64,000 nucleotides of DNA from Methylomarinovum caldicuralii (GTDB taxonomy: Bacteria > Pseudomonadota > Gammaproteobacteria > Methylococcales > Methylothermaceae), in NCBI RefSeq assembly GCF_033126985.1, contig NZ_AP024714.1:1566990-1630989 (forward strand). Direction: 5' to 3'. This document shows positions 44,147 through 57,164 of the stretch, piece after piece. The translations under genes and the position numbers were made by a program. The notes beneath the pieces are model-generated. The model did no database searches. It worked only from the letters and a program-made list of their open reading frames with translations, and had not been told where the DNA came from. How positions within the stretch are numbered: the stretch's first letter is position 1; every line of letters starts with the position of its first letter.

Positions 44147-45364
44147 TCAGCCTCCGAAGTCGTCCAGAAGGATGTTTTCCCGTTCGACCCCGAGATCGGT
44201 CAGCATCTTGATCACCGCGGCGTTCATCACCGGCGGACCGCAGAGATAGTACTCGCAGTCTTCCGGGGCCGGATGATCCTTGAGATAGTTTTCATACAGC
44301 ACTTCGTGGATGAAGCCGGTGTAGCCGGTCCAGTTGTCTTCCGGCTTCGGTTCCGACAGCGCCAGGAACCACTTGAAGTTGTCGTGCTCTTCCTGGAGCT
44401 TGTTGAAGTGGTCGATGTAGAAGGCCTCGCGCAGGCTGCGGGCACCGTACCAGAAGGTCATCTTGCGCTTGGACTTGAGGCGGATGAGCTGGTCGAAGAT
44501 GTGCGAACGCATCGGCGCCATCCCGGCCCCGCCACCGACGAAGACCATCTCGTTGTCGGTGTCGCGGGCGAAGAACTCGCCGAACGGCCCGGAGATGGTG
44601 ACCTTGTCACCCGGCTTGAGGCTGAAGATGTAGGACGACATCTTGCCCGGCGGCACGTCCAGCCCCGGCGGCGGGGTGGCGATGCGCACGTTGAGCATGA
44701 CGATGTCGTTTTCCAGCGGGAAGTTGGCCATGGAGTAGGCCCGCACCACCGGCTCGTCCACCTTGGACTCCAGCTTCCACAGATCGTACTTGTCCCAGTC
44801 CTCGCGGTATTCCTCGTCGATGTCGAACTCGGAAAACTTGACGTGGTACGGCGGGCATTCGATCTGGATGTAACCGCCGGCGCGGAAATCGATGGTCTCC
44901 CCTTCCGGCAGATCGAGGACCAGTTCCTTGATGAAGGAAGCCACGTTCCTGTTGGAACGCACGGTGCACTCCCACTTCTTGACCCCGAAGACCTCCTTCG
45001 GCACCTCGATCTTCATGGGCTGCTTGACAGTCACCTGGCACGACAGGCGCTCGCCTTCACGGGCCTCGCGCTTGGTAATGTGGCTGGCCTCGGTGGGGAG
45101 CAGATCACCGCCCCCCTCCAGCACCTTGACCCGGCACTGGCCGCAGGTGCCGCCGCCGCCGCAGGCCGACGGCACAAACAAGCCGGCATTGGCTAGGGCC
45201 ATCAGCAGCTTGCTGCCCACGGGAGCCTTGACCGTCTTCTCGTCGTTGATGACGATCTCCACATCCCCCTGGGGCACCAGATGCTTCTTGGCTTCGAGAA
45301 TCACCATCACCAGCGCCAGCACGATGACGGTGAAGAAGAATACGCCTAAGATGATCTCCAACAT
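44147..45364 (-). CDS. nqrF: Na+-translocating NADH:quinone reductase subunit F
   Basis: 405 residues: one N-terminal helix, a [2Fe-2S] ferredoxin domain ([10 protein letters not shown] with a later GERLSCQV Cys) and a FAD/NADH-binding reductase domain (RAYSMANFP for [14 protein letters not shown] and [13 protein letters not shown] for NADH). It is the electron entry site for NADH. Last structural gene of nqrABCDEF. Confidence 0.96.
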   Translation of the reverse strand: MLEIILGVFFFTVIVLALVMVILEAKKHLVPQGDVEIVINDEKTVKAPVGSKLLMALANAGLFVPSACGGGGTCGQCRVKVLEGGGDLLPTEASHITKREAREGERLSCQVTVKQPMKIEVPKEVFGVKKWECTVRSNRNVASFIKELVLDLPEGETIDFRAGGYIQIECPPYHVKFSEFDIDEEYREDWDKYDLWKLESKVDEPVVRAYSMANFPLENDIVMLNVRIATPPPGLDVPPGKMSSYIFSLKPGDKVTISGPFGEFFARDTDNEMVFVGGGAGMAPMRSHIFDQLIRLKSKRKMTFWYGARSLREAFYIDHFNKLQEEHDNFKWFLALSEPKPEDNWTGYTGFIHEVLYENYLKDHPAPEDCEYYLCGPPVMNAAVIKMLTDLGVERENILLDDFGG

Positions 45365-45381
45365 GTTGTCTTTTCCCTAAT

Positions 45382-45989
<608 letters not shown>

Positions 45990-45993
<4 letters not shown>

Positions 45994-46688
45994 GCCACCT
46001 CCCCGTCTGCCGGCAGGATCTTGAATTCAGGCGCTTCCACCTGCTGCGGCTTCCAGCTCCGCACCGCCCAGATGAGCAGGCCGATGATGAAGAAGGCGCT
46101 CGGCGGCAGCAGCAGCAGACCGTTGGGCTCGTACCAGCCGCCGTTCTTCACCAGCGGCAGGATCTCCTTTCCCAGCAGACTGCCGGAGCCGAACAGCTCG
46201 CGGATGGTGGCGACGGTGATCAGGATCAGGCTGTAACCCAGACCGTTGCCGAGGCCGTCGAAAAAGCTCGCCAGCGGCGGGTTCTGCATCGCATAGGCCT
46301 CGGCCCGGCCCATGACGATGCAGTTGGTGATGATCAGACCGACGAACACCGACAGCTGCTTGCTGATGTCGTAGGCCACCGCCTTGAGGATCTGGTCCAC
46401 CACGATCACCAGCGAGGCGATGATGGTCATCTGCACGATGATGCGGATACTCGCCGGAATGTGGTTGCGGATCAGCGAGATCGCGGTGTTGGAGCAGGCC
46501 ACCACCGAGGTGAGGGCGATGCTCATGATAAGCGCGGTCGATAGCTGGGAGGTGACCGCCAGGGCGGAACAGATCCCCAGCACCTGCATGATGATGGGGT
46601 TGTTGTCCACCAGCGGCTCCACCAGGACCGGCTTCACCTTCTCGAAATCGAATTCTTCCTCTTCCACTGCCTGAATTTCGTCACTCAT
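45990..46688 (-). CDS. nqrD: Na+-NQR subunit D
   Basis: 232 residues with an N-terminal acidic extension ([17 protein letters not shown]) before the usual helices; [23 protein letters not shown] and [16 protein letters not shown] are typical. ATG at 46688 (MSDEIQ) is used. Overlaps nqrE by 4 bases. The acidic extension is longer than in Vibrio NqrD. Confidence 0.93.
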
Positions 46689-46699
46689 GGCTGTTCTCC

Positions 46700-47563
46700 T
46701 CAAAGCTTGCCGCAGAATTTGTCCAGGAACGGCTTGTAGCCGTCCTCCCCGAGCCAGAAGCGGATCAGGTTGCTGACCCCGTTGCTGGTCAGTGTCGCGC
46801 CGGCCAGGGCGTCCACCATGTATTCGGCACCGGGCTGGTCAGGACTGACGTTGCCCTTCACCAGGCGCAGCACCGGCTGGCCGCTTTCATCGTAAACCTT
46901 CTTGCCTTTCCACAGGGCGCGCCAGGCGGGGTTGACCACTTCGCCACCGAGACCCGGCGTTTCCCCCTGATCGTAGAAGTTGATGCCGATGACGGTGTTG
47001 CAGTCCGGCTCCAGGGCCAGGAAGCCGTACATGGTGGACCAAAGCCCGTAACCCCAGACCGGCAGCACGATTGCCTTCAGCTCACCGTTTTCGTCCTTGA
47101 GCAGATAGACCGTGGCGTATTTGGGCTTGCGCTTGACCTGGGCGATGTCCCGTTCCTTGGGAACCGGCGCGCTCAGCTTCGGGTCCCGGGCGGCCTTGCG
47201 CATGTCGTAGGTGTTGGGATCGATATCCTCGACGAAATCGCCGCGCTTGAGATCCACCACCTTGATTTCGAACTGTTTGAAGGCCGCATCGACATCCATA
47301 CCCGGCTCGTAGAGGCCGACGACTTCGAGGATGTTGCGCTTCATGTCGGCGGCCTTGTTGGCTTCCTGCAGCGGTTTGAGGGCCACGGCGGCGAAGGAGA
47401 CCACCACGGCGCAAATCAGACACAGCCAGAAAGCGACCGCCAGGGTTTTTTCGAAACTGTCGTTGGGCAGGGACAGGAGCCGCTGGTAATAGGCCTCGGC
47501 CTTCGCCCGCCAGACCTGCCATTTTTCCGCCAGTTGGCTGGTAGCTTGAGTGTTCTCAGACAT
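46700..47563 (-). CDS. nqrC: Na+-NQR subunit C
   Basis: 287 residues with one helix near residues 40-62 ([22 protein letters not shown]) and a periplasmic domain whose C terminus has [20 protein letters not shown], the motif where ApbE attaches FMN to a Thr. Overlap with nqrB is 8 bases. Confidence 0.95.
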   Translation of the reverse strand: MSENTQATSQLAEKWQVWRAKAEAYYQRLLSLPNDSFEKTLAVAFWLCLICAVVVSFAAVALKPLQEANKAADMKRNILEVVGLYEPGMDVDAAFKQFEIKVVDLKRGDFVEDIDPNTYDMRKAARDPKLSAPVPKERDIAQVKRKPKYATVYLLKDENGELKAIVLPVWGYGLWSTMYGFLALEPDCNTVIGINFYDQGETPGLGGEVVNPAWRALWKGKKVYDESGQPVLRLVKGNVSPDQPGAEYMVDALAGATLTSNGVSNLIRFWLGEDGYKPFLDKFCGKL

Positions 47564-48760
47564 AACGTTTGGCCCTTCTTCTAATGTTGGCTTGAACCAC
47601 GAAGTAGTCGATCAGCGGTGCGAAGATGTTGGCGAACAGGATCGCCAGCATGGTCCCTTCGGGGAAGGCCGGATTGACCACGCGGATCAACACCGTCATC
47701 ACGCCGATGAGGATCCCGAAGATCCAGCGGCCGGTATCGGTCATCGCCGCGCTGACCGGGTCGGTGGCCATGAACACCAGGCCGAACATCAGGCCGCCCA
47801 GGGTCAGATGCCAGTACCACGGCAGGCCGAACATGGGATTGGTGTCGCTGCCGACCAGGTTGAACAGCAATGCGGTGGCGATGACGCCGATCAGCACCCC
47901 GGCCATGATGCGGTAACTGGCGACGCCGGTGTAGAGCAGGAACGCTGCCCCCAGCAGAATCGCGATCACCGAGGTTTCCCCCATGGAACCGGGCATGAAG
48001 CCGAAGAAGGTCTGTCCCCAGGAATAACCGGCTTCCTGGATCGCCGGCAAGCCCCCGGCGGCGCCGAGAGCCAACGGCGTGGCGGCGCTGTAGCCGTCCA
48101 CCGCGACCCACACCGTGTCCCCGCTCATGAAGGCCGGATAGGCGAAAAAGAGGAAGGCGCGGCCGGTGAGGGCCGGGTTGAGAAAGTTCTTGCCGGTGCC
48201 GCCGAACACTTCCTTGCCCAGCACCACCCCGAAGGTGATCCCGAGCGCCACCATCCACAGCGGGATCGACGGCGGCAGCGACAGGGAAAACAGAATCGAG
48301 GTGACGAAGAAGCCCTCGTTGATGTCGTGCTTGCGCACCACCGCGAACAGCACCTCCCACAGCCCACCGACCACGAAGGTCACGATATAGACCGGGAAGA
48401 AGTACAACGCCCCGTGCAGGAAACACGACAGCGGATTGGACGGGTTGTAGCCGAAGATGTCCATGATCGGCCCGCGCCAGTTGGCGATGGTCTCCAGCCC
48501 CATGGCCTGCATCGCCTGGTTGGCCTGATAGCCGGTGTTGTAGCAGGCGATGAAGATGGCCGGGAATGTCGCCAGCCAGACGTACACCATGACCCGCTTG
48601 AGGTCGATGGCGTCGCGCACGTGGACCGGGTCGGGCGTGGTGTCCGCCGGCGAATACAGGAAGGTATCCACCATCTCGTACAGTGGATACAGCTTCTCGT
48701 ATTTGCCCCCCTTGGCGAACAGCGGATGGATTTTGTCCAGGAATTCGCGTGTCTTTGACA

Positions 48761-48761
<1 letters not shown>
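47556..48761 (-). CDS. nqrB: Na+-NQR subunit B
   Basis: 401 residues from ATG 48761 ([29 protein letters not shown]), with many helices, a covalent-FMN motif [10 protein letters not shown] and the conserved end [14 protein letters not shown] extension upstream is inside nqrA and not used. Translation overlaps nqrA (TGATG). Houses quinone and Na+ sites. Confidence 0.96.
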
Positions 48762-50220
<1,459 letters not shown>

Positions 50221-50245
50221 TGAAGCCCCGCCACCCCGGCAGGGC

Positions 50246-50278
50246 AAAAAAAAAGAGCGGGGCACGTGGCACCCGCTC
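50246..50278 (-). terminator. Rho-independent terminator for the ftsH-ferredoxin transcript
   Basis: On the minus strand a 7-bp stem GAGCGGG/CCCGCTC with a 10-base loop is followed by nine T (A at 50246-50254 on the plus strand). It ends transcription coming from the minus-strand gene at 50435 and insulates it from the nqr promoter. Confidence 0.78.
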
Positions 50279-50434
50279 AAACCCTTCCCAGAGGATAAAT
50301 GGCTGAAAGGTCCTGTTTCACGACAGGAAAGGAGGCTTTGAGAAACAGTCTAGCCGTTCCCAGGCGGGGCGTTTTGATCCAGGTCAAACCCGCGGCCCGA
50401 AGCCTCCCGAACCCAGGAAACGCAGCGTTTCCTG

Positions 50435-50809
50435 CTACGCACCGCTGTCGGGGCGGACGAAGCAGTAGTCCTCCACCACCCGCCCCCCGATCAGGTGCTC
50501 CTGGATGATGCGTTCCAGCACCTCCGGGGTGCAGCTGTGATACCAGACCCCGTCGGGATAGACCACCGCGACGGGACCGGCCAGGCAGACCCGCAGACAG
50601 TTGGCCTTGGTGCGCTGGATGCCGCCGCGGCCGGCCAGTCCCAGCTCGGCAAGACGGCGCTTGAGGTAGTCCCACGATTCCAGCCCGGCTTCCCGGCTGC
50701 AGCACTTAGGGGTGCTCTGGTCGCAGCAGAGAAAGAGGTGGCGGCGGGTCCGCGCCAGCCCGAGTCCGTCCACGACCGCCGCCAGCCGCTGTTGCAGTGC
50801 CTTATCCAC
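50435..50809 (-). CDS. Thioredoxin-like [2Fe-2S] ferredoxin
   Basis: 124 residues: [20 protein letters not shown] (Cys cluster), then [44 protein letters not shown]. The C-x(~8)-C...C-x3-C pattern and the P-D-G-x-W-Y segment are typical of small [2Fe-2S] thioredoxin-fold ferredoxins. The gene starts 9 bases after ftsH and probably shares its message. Confidence 0.85.
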   Translation of the reverse strand: MDKALQQRLAAVVDGLGLARTRRHLFLCCDQSTPKCCSREAGLESWDYLKRRLAELGLAGRGGIQRTKANCLRVCLAGPVAVVYPDGVWYHSCTPEVLERIIQEHLIGGRVVEDYCFVRPDSGA

Positions 50810-50818
50810 CTTGCCTCC

Positions 50819-52762
50819 TCACCCGCCGGCGCGGGAATGTTCCTCGATGATCTTTTTGACCTCCTCGCCGCCGAGGACCTCCTTCTCCCGCAACCGCTCG
50901 GCCAGGGCATCGAGCGCCGCACGCCGTTCCTCCAGAATCGTGCGCGCCCGCCGGTGGGCCTCGTCGATGAATTCCTTGACTTCGGCATCGATGAGACGGG
51001 CGGTTTCCTCACTGTAGTTGCGCACTTCCTGGACGTTGCCCTCCAGGAAGGCCAGCTGCTGGCGCTGGCCCCAGGTGGCCGGCCCCAGTTTGCGGCTCAT
51101 GCCCAGATAGCAGATCATGTTGCGGGCGATTTCGGTGGCCTTCTCCAGATCGTTCTGGGCCCCGCTGGAGGCATTGCCGTAGATGATTTCCTCGGCGCTG
51201 CGGCCGCCCAGGAGGATGGCGAGCTGGTCCTTCAGCTCCTCTTCGGTGGCCAGGAACTTCTCCTCCACCGGCAGCTGCAGGGTGTAGCCCAAGGCGCCGA
51301 TGCCGCGGGGAATGATCGACACCTTGTGGATCGGCTGGCCGGTGGGGACGATCTCGGCGACGATGGCGTGCCCCGATTCGTGGAACGCCACCCGCGCCTT
51401 CTCCTCGGGCGAGAGGGCCCGGGTCTTGCGTTCCAGCCCGGCCACGACCCGGTCGATGGCGGCCTCGAAGTCCTCCATGGCAATGCAGTCGTGACCCCGG
51501 CGCACGGCGATGATCGCCGCCTCGTTGCAGACGTTCTCCAGCTCGGCGCCGACGAAGCCCGGCGTGCGCAGGGCGATGACGTGCAGGTCCACGTCCGGGC
51601 ACAGTTTCTTGTTGCGGGTATGGATCCTGAGGATCGCCTCGCGGCCGGCCAGATCCGGCTTGTCCACCACGATCTGGCGGTCGAAACGCCCCGGGCGCAG
51701 CAGGGCCTTGTCGAGGATTTCCGGACGGTTGGTGGCCGCCATCACCACCACCCCGGCGGCGGGGTCGAAACCGTCCATCTCCGCCAGCAGCTGGTTGAGG
51801 GTCTGCTCGCGCTCCTCGTGGCTGATGGGCGAGGCACCGCGCGCCCGGCCGATGGCATCAATCTCGTCGATGAAGATGATGCAGGGGGCTTTCTGGCGCG
51901 CCTGTTCGAACAGGTCGCGGACCCGGGCGGCGCCGACCCCGACGAACATTTCCACGAACTCGGACCCCGTAATACTGAAGAACGGCACCCCGGCCTCCCC
52001 GGCCACGGCGCGCGCCAGCAGAGTCTTGCCGGTTCCCGGGGGCCCCACCAGCAGCACCCCCTTGGGTGGACGGCCGCCGAGGCGCTGGATCTTCTTGGGA
52101 TCCTTGAGGAATTCGACCACTTCCTTCAGCTCCTGCTTGGCCTCCTCGCAGCCGGCCACGTCGTCGAACCTGACCTTGACGTCGGACTCGGCATAGATCC
52201 TGGCCCGCCGCCCGAGGCTGAGGAAATTGCGCCCGCCGGCCATGCGCTGGGCCATCCAGCTCCACAGCAAAAACAGCAGCAGCAGCGGCAGGAACCAGCT
52301 GAAGAAGAAATAGGCGATCCAGTTGGTGGTCTCGGGGCGGACCACGAATTCGACCCCGTGCTTCTGCAGCAGCTCCGTCAGGTTGGCGTCCCACAGGGGC
52401 ACGGTGAAGAAAGGCCGGGGTCTGCCCTCGGGTTCCTCAGGCTTGAGCAGACCGGTGATCTTCTTGTCGCTGACCACCACCTTGTCCACCCGGCCCGCCT
52501 CCACGTACTGGAGAAACTGGCTGTAGGGGATCTCCACCTCGCGCATCTGCTGGAAGTTCTGCATCAGCGACAGCAGCAGAACGGCGAGGATGAGGTAGGC
52601 GATCCAGTTGTAGCGTGGATCCTGCCAGAACGGGCCTTTTCCCGGCTTGTTGATCTCGATTTCAGGTTTCTTGCGCATCGGTCCGATCCCTTGCAACGAT
52701 TCCAGAATGGCTTTCAGATTATCAAGAAAACGGTTCGATCGGGGGACTTTGTCGTCACCCAT
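50819..52762 (-). CDS. ftsH: ATP-dependent zinc metalloprotease FtsH
   Basis: 647 residues: helix near 50-70 ([18 protein letters not shown]), a periplasmic domain, a second helix at ~150, then the AAA module ([18 protein letters not shown], Walker [41 protein letters not shown]) and the protease site HESGH. It degrades membrane and soluble proteins. Before the first helix there is a basic ~48-residue extension ([23 protein letters not shown]), which E. coli FtsH lacks; a start at MRKKPEIEI would give a normal N terminus. It may be a second FtsH. Confidence 0.93.
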   Translation of the reverse strand: MGDDKVPRSNRFLDNLKAILESLQGIGPMRKKPEIEINKPGKGPFWQDPRYNWIAYLILAVLLLSLMQNFQQMREVEIPYSQFLQYVEAGRVDKVVVSDKKITGLLKPEEPEGRPRPFFTVPLWDANLTELLQKHGVEFVVRPETTNWIAYFFFSWFLPLLLLFLLWSWMAQRMAGGRNFLSLGRRARIYAESDVKVRFDDVAGCEEAKQELKEVVEFLKDPKKIQRLGGRPPKGVLLVGPPGTGKTLLARAVAGEAGVPFFSITGSEFVEMFVGVGAARVRDLFEQARQKAPCIIFIDEIDAIGRARGASPISHEEREQTLNQLLAEMDGFDPAAGVVVMAATNRPEILDKALLRPGRFDRQIVVDKPDLAGREAILRIHTRNKKLCPDVDLHVIALRTPGFVGAELENVCNEAAIIAVRRGHDCIAMEDFEAAIDRVVAGLERKTRALSPEEKARVAFHESGHAIVAEIVPTGQPIHKVSIIPRGIGALGYTLQLPVEEKFLATEEELKDQLAILLGGRSAEEIIYGNASSGAQNDLEKATEIARNMICYLGMSRKLGPATWGQRQQLAFLEGNVQEVRNYSEETARLIDAEVKEFIDEAHRRARTILEERRAALDALAERLREKEVLGGEEVKKIIEEHSRAGG

Positions 52763-52917
52763 GGCCGCCTCCGTTTCGTGGTGTCATCTGTACGGATTTG
52801 GGGACGAGGGCGGCGGTTTCAAAGTCGCCGCGGTGTATTTTTGACGTCCGAAATGCTAGATTTATGCGGTTTTTGCCTTTCAGGCAATCACGAAGAAAAA
52901 ATTCTGAAGGTCGAACC

Positions 52918-53157
52918 ATGACGAGCCTGTTCACGAACGCGCTGGAACTGTTGGGCTTGGGGATGGGAATCGTGTTCCTGTTCCTGACCCTGCTGGTGAT
53001 TCTGGTCAGCGCCATGTCCTGGATCATCCAGCGCTTCTTCGCCGAAGCGGCGCCCACAGCGCCAGCCCGTCCGCAGCCGGCGCCCCCTGCCGAGGAGGAC
53101 GAGCTGATCGCCGCCATCAGCGCCGCCGTGCACCGCTATCGTCACCGTTGCCGCTGA
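52918..53157 (+). CDS. oadG: Oxaloacetate decarboxylase gamma subunit, small
   Basis: 79 residues: one N-terminal helix ([24 protein letters not shown]) and a Pro/Ala linker then a short His/Arg end (HRYRHRCR), the layout of OadG, which anchors OadA to OadB. ATG chosen at MTSLFTN, 7-10 bases after GAAGG. A TTGACG at 52841-52846 could belong to its promoter. Divergent from ftsH, with 155 bases between. Confidence 0.85.
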   Translation: MTSLFTNALELLGLGMGIVFLFLTLLVILVSAMSWIIQRFFAEAAPTAPARPQPAPPAEEDELIAAISAAVHRYRHRCR

Positions 53158-53183
53158 ATTCATCCACAAGGAGCCTTCCGACC

Positions 53184-54956
53184 ATGAGCAATTCCCTGGG
53201 GATCACCGAAGTCGTCCTGCGCGATGCCCACCAGTCCCTGCTGGCCACCCGTCTCCGCCTGGAGGACATGCTGCCCATCTGTCCCAAGCTGGACCAGGTC
53301 GGCTTCTGGTCGCTGGAAGTGTGGGGCGGGGCCACCTTCGATGCCTGCATCCGCTACCTGGGGGAAGATCCCTGGGAACGGCTGCGCGCCTTCCGCAAGG
53401 CGCTGCCCAACACCCGCCTGCAGATGCTGCTGCGGGGTCAGAACCTGCTCGGCTACCGCCACTACGCCGACGACGTGGTCGATGCCTTCGTCGAACGGGC
53501 CGCCGCCAATGGCATGGACGTGTTCCGCATCTTCGACGCCCTCAATGACCTGCGCAACATCGAGCACGCGGTCAAGGCGGTGATCGCCTGCGGCAAGCAC
53601 GCCCAGGGAACCCTGTCCTACACCACCAGCCCGGTCCATACCATCGACACCTGGGTGGATCTGGGCCGCCGCATCGAGGACATGGGCGCCCACTCGGTCT
53701 GCATCAAGGACATGGCGGGCCTCCTCACCCCCCACGTGGCCACCGAGCTGGTGACCCGCCTGAAACAGCACCTGGAGATCCCGGTCCACCTCCACAGCCA
53801 CGCCACCACCGGCCTCAGCGTCGCCACCTTGTACGCGGCCGCCGAAGCGGGCATCGACAACGTCGATACCGCGGTTTCCTCCATGAGCATGACCTACAGC
53901 CACAGCCCCACCGAAACCCTGATCGCCATGTTCCAGGGCCACGCGCGCGACACCGGCCTGGATCTGGAGCTGGTGGAGGAAATCGGCCTGTACTTCCGCG
54001 AGGTGCGGAAGAAATACGCCCGCTTCGAGGGCAACCTCAAGGGCGTGGACAGCCGCATCGTGGTGGCCCAGGTTCCCGGCGGCATGCTCACCAACATGGA
54101 AAACCAGCTCAAGGAGCAGAACGCCGCAGGCAAACTCGACGAAGTCCTGGAAGAAATCCCCCGGGTGCGCAAGGATCTGGGCTACATCCCCCTGGTCACC
54201 CCCTCCTCCCAGATCGTCGGCACCCAGGCGGTGATCAATGTTCTTTCCGGCGCGCGTTACAAGACCATCACCAAGGAGGTCCAGGCGCTGCTGCGGGGCG
54301 AATACGGTGCCCCCCCGGCGCCGGTGGACCCAGAACTGCAGCAGCGGGTGCTGCAGGGGGAAAAGCCCATCACCTGCCGGCCCGCGGACCTCTTGCCGCC
54401 GGAGATGGAAAAACTCACCGGGGAGCTGCGCAAACTGTCCCGGGAACACGGCGTCAAGCTGGCGGAGAACGAGATCGAGGACGTTTTGATCTATGCCCTG
54501 TTCCCCCAGGTGGGCTGGAAGTTCCTTCAGGAAAGGGGCAACCCGGCCGCCTTCGAACCCCCGCCCGAGGCCGAAACCGAAACGGAAAAAGCCCCGGCCC
54601 CGGCAGCAGCTGCCGGAGACGGTCCGGCCAGCTATACGGTGACGGTCAACCAGAAAGTCTATCACGTGGAAGTGGCCCCCAGCGGCCAGGTCACCTCGGT
54701 CCGGCCCGGTACGCCGCAAACCGCGCCGGCGAGCGGCGGAGAGAGCCACCCCGTCACCGCGCCCATGGCCGGCACCATCCTCAAGGTCAACGTCACCCCC
54801 GGAGACGTGGTCAAGGAGGGTGACGTGGTGGTGGTCATGGAAGCCATGAAAATGGAAACCGAGGTGCGCGCCAAGCAGGGCGGCACGGTCCAGGGGGTCA
54901 TGGTCAAGGAGGGGGACGCCGTGGCGGTGGACGACGTATTGCTGACCCTGAGCTGA
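53184..54956 (+). CDS. oadA: Oxaloacetate decarboxylase alpha subunit with biotin domain
   Basis: 590 residues. The HMGL-like carboxyltransferase domain ([41 protein letters not shown]) spans ~1-450, then a Pro/Ala/Glu linker, and the biotinyl domain EAMKMETEV with the biotin lysine at residue 556. It decarboxylates oxaloacetate and passes CO2 via biotin to OadB. Start at ATG 53184 (MSNSLGITE). Could also be an alpha subunit of a related Na+ decarboxylase, but oadG and oadB flank it. Confidence 0.95.
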   Translation: MSNSLGITEVVLRDAHQSLLATRLRLEDMLPICPKLDQVGFWSLEVWGGATFDACIRYLGEDPWERLRAFRKALPNTRLQMLLRGQNLLGYRHYADDVVDAFVERAAANGMDVFRIFDALNDLRNIEHAVKAVIACGKHAQGTLSYTTSPVHTIDTWVDLGRRIEDMGAHSVCIKDMAGLLTPHVATELVTRLKQHLEIPVHLHSHATTGLSVATLYAAAEAGIDNVDTAVSSMSMTYSHSPTETLIAMFQGHARDTGLDLELVEEIGLYFREVRKKYARFEGNLKGVDSRIVVAQVPGGMLTNMENQLKEQNAAGKLDEVLEEIPRVRKDLGYIPLVTPSSQIVGTQAVINVLSGARYKTITKEVQALLRGEYGAPPAPVDPELQQRVLQGEKPITCRPADLLPPEMEKLTGELRKLSREHGVKLAENEIEDVLIYALFPQVGWKFLQERGNPAAFEPPPEAETETEKAPAPAAAAGDGPASYTVTVNQKVYHVEVAPSGQVTSVRPGTPQTAPASGGESHPVTAPMAGTILKVNVTPGDVVKEGDVVVVMEAMKMETEVRAKQGGTVQGVMVKEGDAVAVDDVLLTLS

Positions 54957-54963
54957 GGCCGGT

Positions 54964-56091
54964 ATGGGAAATCTGCAACTGCTGTGGCAAAGTACCGGCC
55001 TGGCTAACTTCAGCGGCGGCCAGGCGCTGATGATCGGCGTCGGCCTGCTGCTGCTGTATCTGGCCATCCGCAAGGGCTTCGAACCGCTGCTGCTGGTGCC
55101 CATCGGTTTCGGCGCCATCCTCAGCAACATTCCGGTCGCCGGCATCTCCGACGAAGGCGGCATCCTCCATTACCTCTATTACGGCATCAAGACCGGCGTC
55201 TTCCCGCTGTTGATCTTCATGGGCGTGGGAGCGCTGACCGACTTCGGGCCCATGCTCGCCAATCCCCGCACCCTGTTTCTGGGGGCGGCGGCCCAGTTCG
55301 GTATCTTCGGCACCCTGCTCGGCGCCATCGCCCTCAACTGGATACCGGGGCTGGAATTCAGCCTCCGGGATGCGGCGGCCATCGCCATCATCGGCGGCGC
55401 CGACGGCCCCACCTCGATCTACGTGGCCTCGCGCCTGGCGCCGGAGCTGCTCGGCGCCATCGCCGTGGCCTCCTATTCCTATATGGCCCTGGTGCCGCTG
55501 ATCCAGCCGCCGATCATGCGCGCCCTGACCTCCGAGCGGGAACGCCGCATCGAAATGCTGCAGCTGCGCCCCGTCAGCCGGCGGGAGAAGATCGTGTTTC
55601 CCCTCATGCTCATCGTCCTCACCGCCCTGCTGCTGCCTTCCGCAGCGCCCCTGATCGGCATGTTCGCCTTCGGCAATCTGATGCGCGAGAGCGGCGTGGT
55701 GGAGCGGCTGGCCAGGACCGCCCAGAACGAACTGATCAACATCGTCACCATCTTCCTGGGACTGTCGGTGGGTTCCAAGCTCAAGGCCGACAGCTTTCTC
55801 ACCTTGGAAACCCTGGGGATTCTGCTCCTGGGGGCCATCGCCTTCGCCATGGGCACCGCCTCAGGCGTGCTTATGGCCAAGCTGATGAACCGGATCGGCA
55901 GGGTTCCCATCAATCCCCTCATCGGCGCCGCCGGGGTATCGGCGGTGCCCATGGCGGCCCGGGTCGCCAACAAGGTGGGGCTGGAAAGCAATCCCCACAA
56001 CTTCCTGCTGATGCACGCCATGGGGCCGAACGTGGCCGGGGTGATCGGCTCGGCGGTGGCGGCCGGGGTCCTACTGTCGCTGGTGCCATGA
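54964..56091 (+). CDS. oadB: Oxaloacetate decarboxylase beta subunit, Na+ pump
   Basis: 375 residues with about nine helices, [67 protein letters not shown] and the Asn/Ser-rich end [26 protein letters not shown], all typical of OadB. It decarboxylates carboxybiotin and expels Na+. The stop overlaps the start of the CrcB-like gene (ATGA). Confidence 0.95.
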   Translation: MGNLQLLWQSTGLANFSGGQALMIGVGLLLLYLAIRKGFEPLLLVPIGFGAILSNIPVAGISDEGGILHYLYYGIKTGVFPLLIFMGVGALTDFGPMLANPRTLFLGAAAQFGIFGTLLGAIALNWIPGLEFSLRDAAAIAIIGGADGPTSIYVASRLAPELLGAIAVASYSYMALVPLIQPPIMRALTSERERRIEMLQLRPVSRREKIVFPLMLIVLTALLLPSAAPLIGMFAFGNLMRESGVVERLARTAQNELINIVTIFLGLSVGSKLKADSFLTLETLGILLLGAIAFAMGTASGVLMAKLMNRIGRVPINPLIGAAGVSAVPMAARVANKVGLESNPHNFLLMHAMGPNVAGVIGSAVAAGVLLSLVP

Positions 56092-56801
56092 CCGCCCTGC
56101 AGGCCGTTGCCATCATGATGGGCGGGGCGGCCGGCGCCCTGCTGCGGTTTCTGGCGTCCTCGGGAATCTATCAGTGGCTGGGACGGGATTTCCCCTACGG
56201 CACCCTGGCGGTCAACGTCATCGGTTCCTTCCTGATCGGCCTGCTCAGCGAAGGGCTGCTGGCCGAGCCGGTGGGGCGGCTGGCCGTCCTCTACCGTCCC
56301 GCCCTGCTGGTGGGCTTTCTCGGCGCCTTCACCACCTTTTCCACCTTCTCCCTGGAAACCCTCAATCTGATCGCACAGGGGCAGTTCTGGCGCGCCCTGG
56401 CCAATGTGTTCGCCAGCGTACTGCTGTGCTTGAGCGCTGTCGCCCTGGGCGTGGTGCTGGGCCGCAGCCTGTTGCTGTTGCCCGCCCATCTGGCACCGGG
56501 CCACTGGCTGCCCTATGGACAGTTGCTGCTCAACATCATCGGCGCCTTTTTGATCGGCTTCGTGTTTCACCTGGCCAGCGCCCACAGCCAGCTCAGCATG
56601 GAGGGACGCGCCCTGGTGCTGATCTCATTGCTGGGCGTCTTCGTGCTGGCCTCGGGACTGTATCTGGTGTTCCACCTGCTGGAACGGGGCCATGACCTGA
56701 ACCATTCATGGAATCTGCCCCTGGCGGTTTTTCTGTTCAATACCCTGCTCTGCATCCTGGCTGCCTGGCTGGGACTCATCATAGGGAGGGCTTCCACATG
56801 A
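56088..56801 (+). CDS. crcB: Tandem-fused CrcB/Fluc-type fluoride channel
   Basis: 237 residues, about twice a CrcB. The first half (1-125) is canonical: [19 protein letters not shown] (pore Asn) and [16 protein letters not shown] (the phenylalanine and Na+-site signature), with four helices. The second half begins [19 protein letters not shown], matching helix 2, then [23 protein letters not shown] at helix 3 (signature lost) and a last helix. It has no equivalent of helix 1, leaving seven helices. With one helix missing, the second half is predicted to be inverted relative to the first, copying the antiparallel Fluc dimer. Overlaps oadB and DUF190. Confidence 0.82.
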   Translation: MTALQAVAIMMGGAAGALLRFLASSGIYQWLGRDFPYGTLAVNVIGSFLIGLLSEGLLAEPVGRLAVLYRPALLVGFLGAFTTFSTFSLETLNLIAQGQFWRALANVFASVLLCLSAVALGVVLGRSLLLLPAHLAPGHWLPYGQLLLNIIGAFLIGFVFHLASAHSQLSMEGRALVLISLLGVFVLASGLYLVFHLLERGHDLNHSWNLPLAVFLFNTLLCILAAWLGLIIGRAST

Positions 56802-57103
56802 GCCAGAATCATCAATTGGTCCGCATCTATACCCTGGAGGGCGAAGCCCCCGTCGACGACGTGCTGCGTTTCCTCCACGACGAGGAACGGGTCAGCGGCG
56901 TCACCCTGATCCGCGCCGTTGCCGGTTATGGCGATTCCGGCAAGCTGCATACGACGGCCCTGTTGTCCCTGTCGCTGCAACTGCCGCTGATCATCGAGTT
57001 TTTCGACACCTCAGAGCGGGTTGCGGCCGTCATCCCCCGCCTGCGGGAACGTTTTGAGCTGCGTCACATCGTCCACTGGCCGGTGACGGTGGATGCGCCT
57101 TGA
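56798..57103 (+). CDS. DUF190 family protein
   Basis: 101 residues starting [18 protein letters not shown], with GVTLIRAVAGYGDSGKLHTT, matching the DUF190 family of small PII-like fold proteins that are commonly next to crcB. Probably regulates the fluoride exporter, but this is not proven. ATG at 56798 overlaps the crcB stop. Confidence 0.85.
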   Translation: MSQNHQLVRIYTLEGEAPVDDVLRFLHDEERVSGVTLIRAVAGYGDSGKLHTTALLSLSLQLPLIIEFFDTSERVAAVIPRLRERFELRHIVHWPVTVDAP

Positions 57104-57164
57104 GTTCGCAGGGCGCCGCCCCCATAATCGCTTGTGACGAAGCAGCCACATTCCGGGAGGAACG

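Noticed and set aside
50311-50328. A TCCTGT/ACAGGA stem considered as part of a riboswitch before the nqr or ferredoxin gene
   Set aside because: No consensus of a riboswitch class that I know fits the region, and it is downstream of the ferredoxin gene and beyond the nqr promoter.
50495-52921. An 808-codon plus-strand open frame across ftsH
   Set aside because: Antisense shadow of ftsH, rich in His/Gln/Gly/Val with no recognisable domain.
53160-55163. A 667-codon minus-strand open frame across oadA
   Set aside because: Antisense shadow of oadA, composition typical of the complement of a GC-rich gene.
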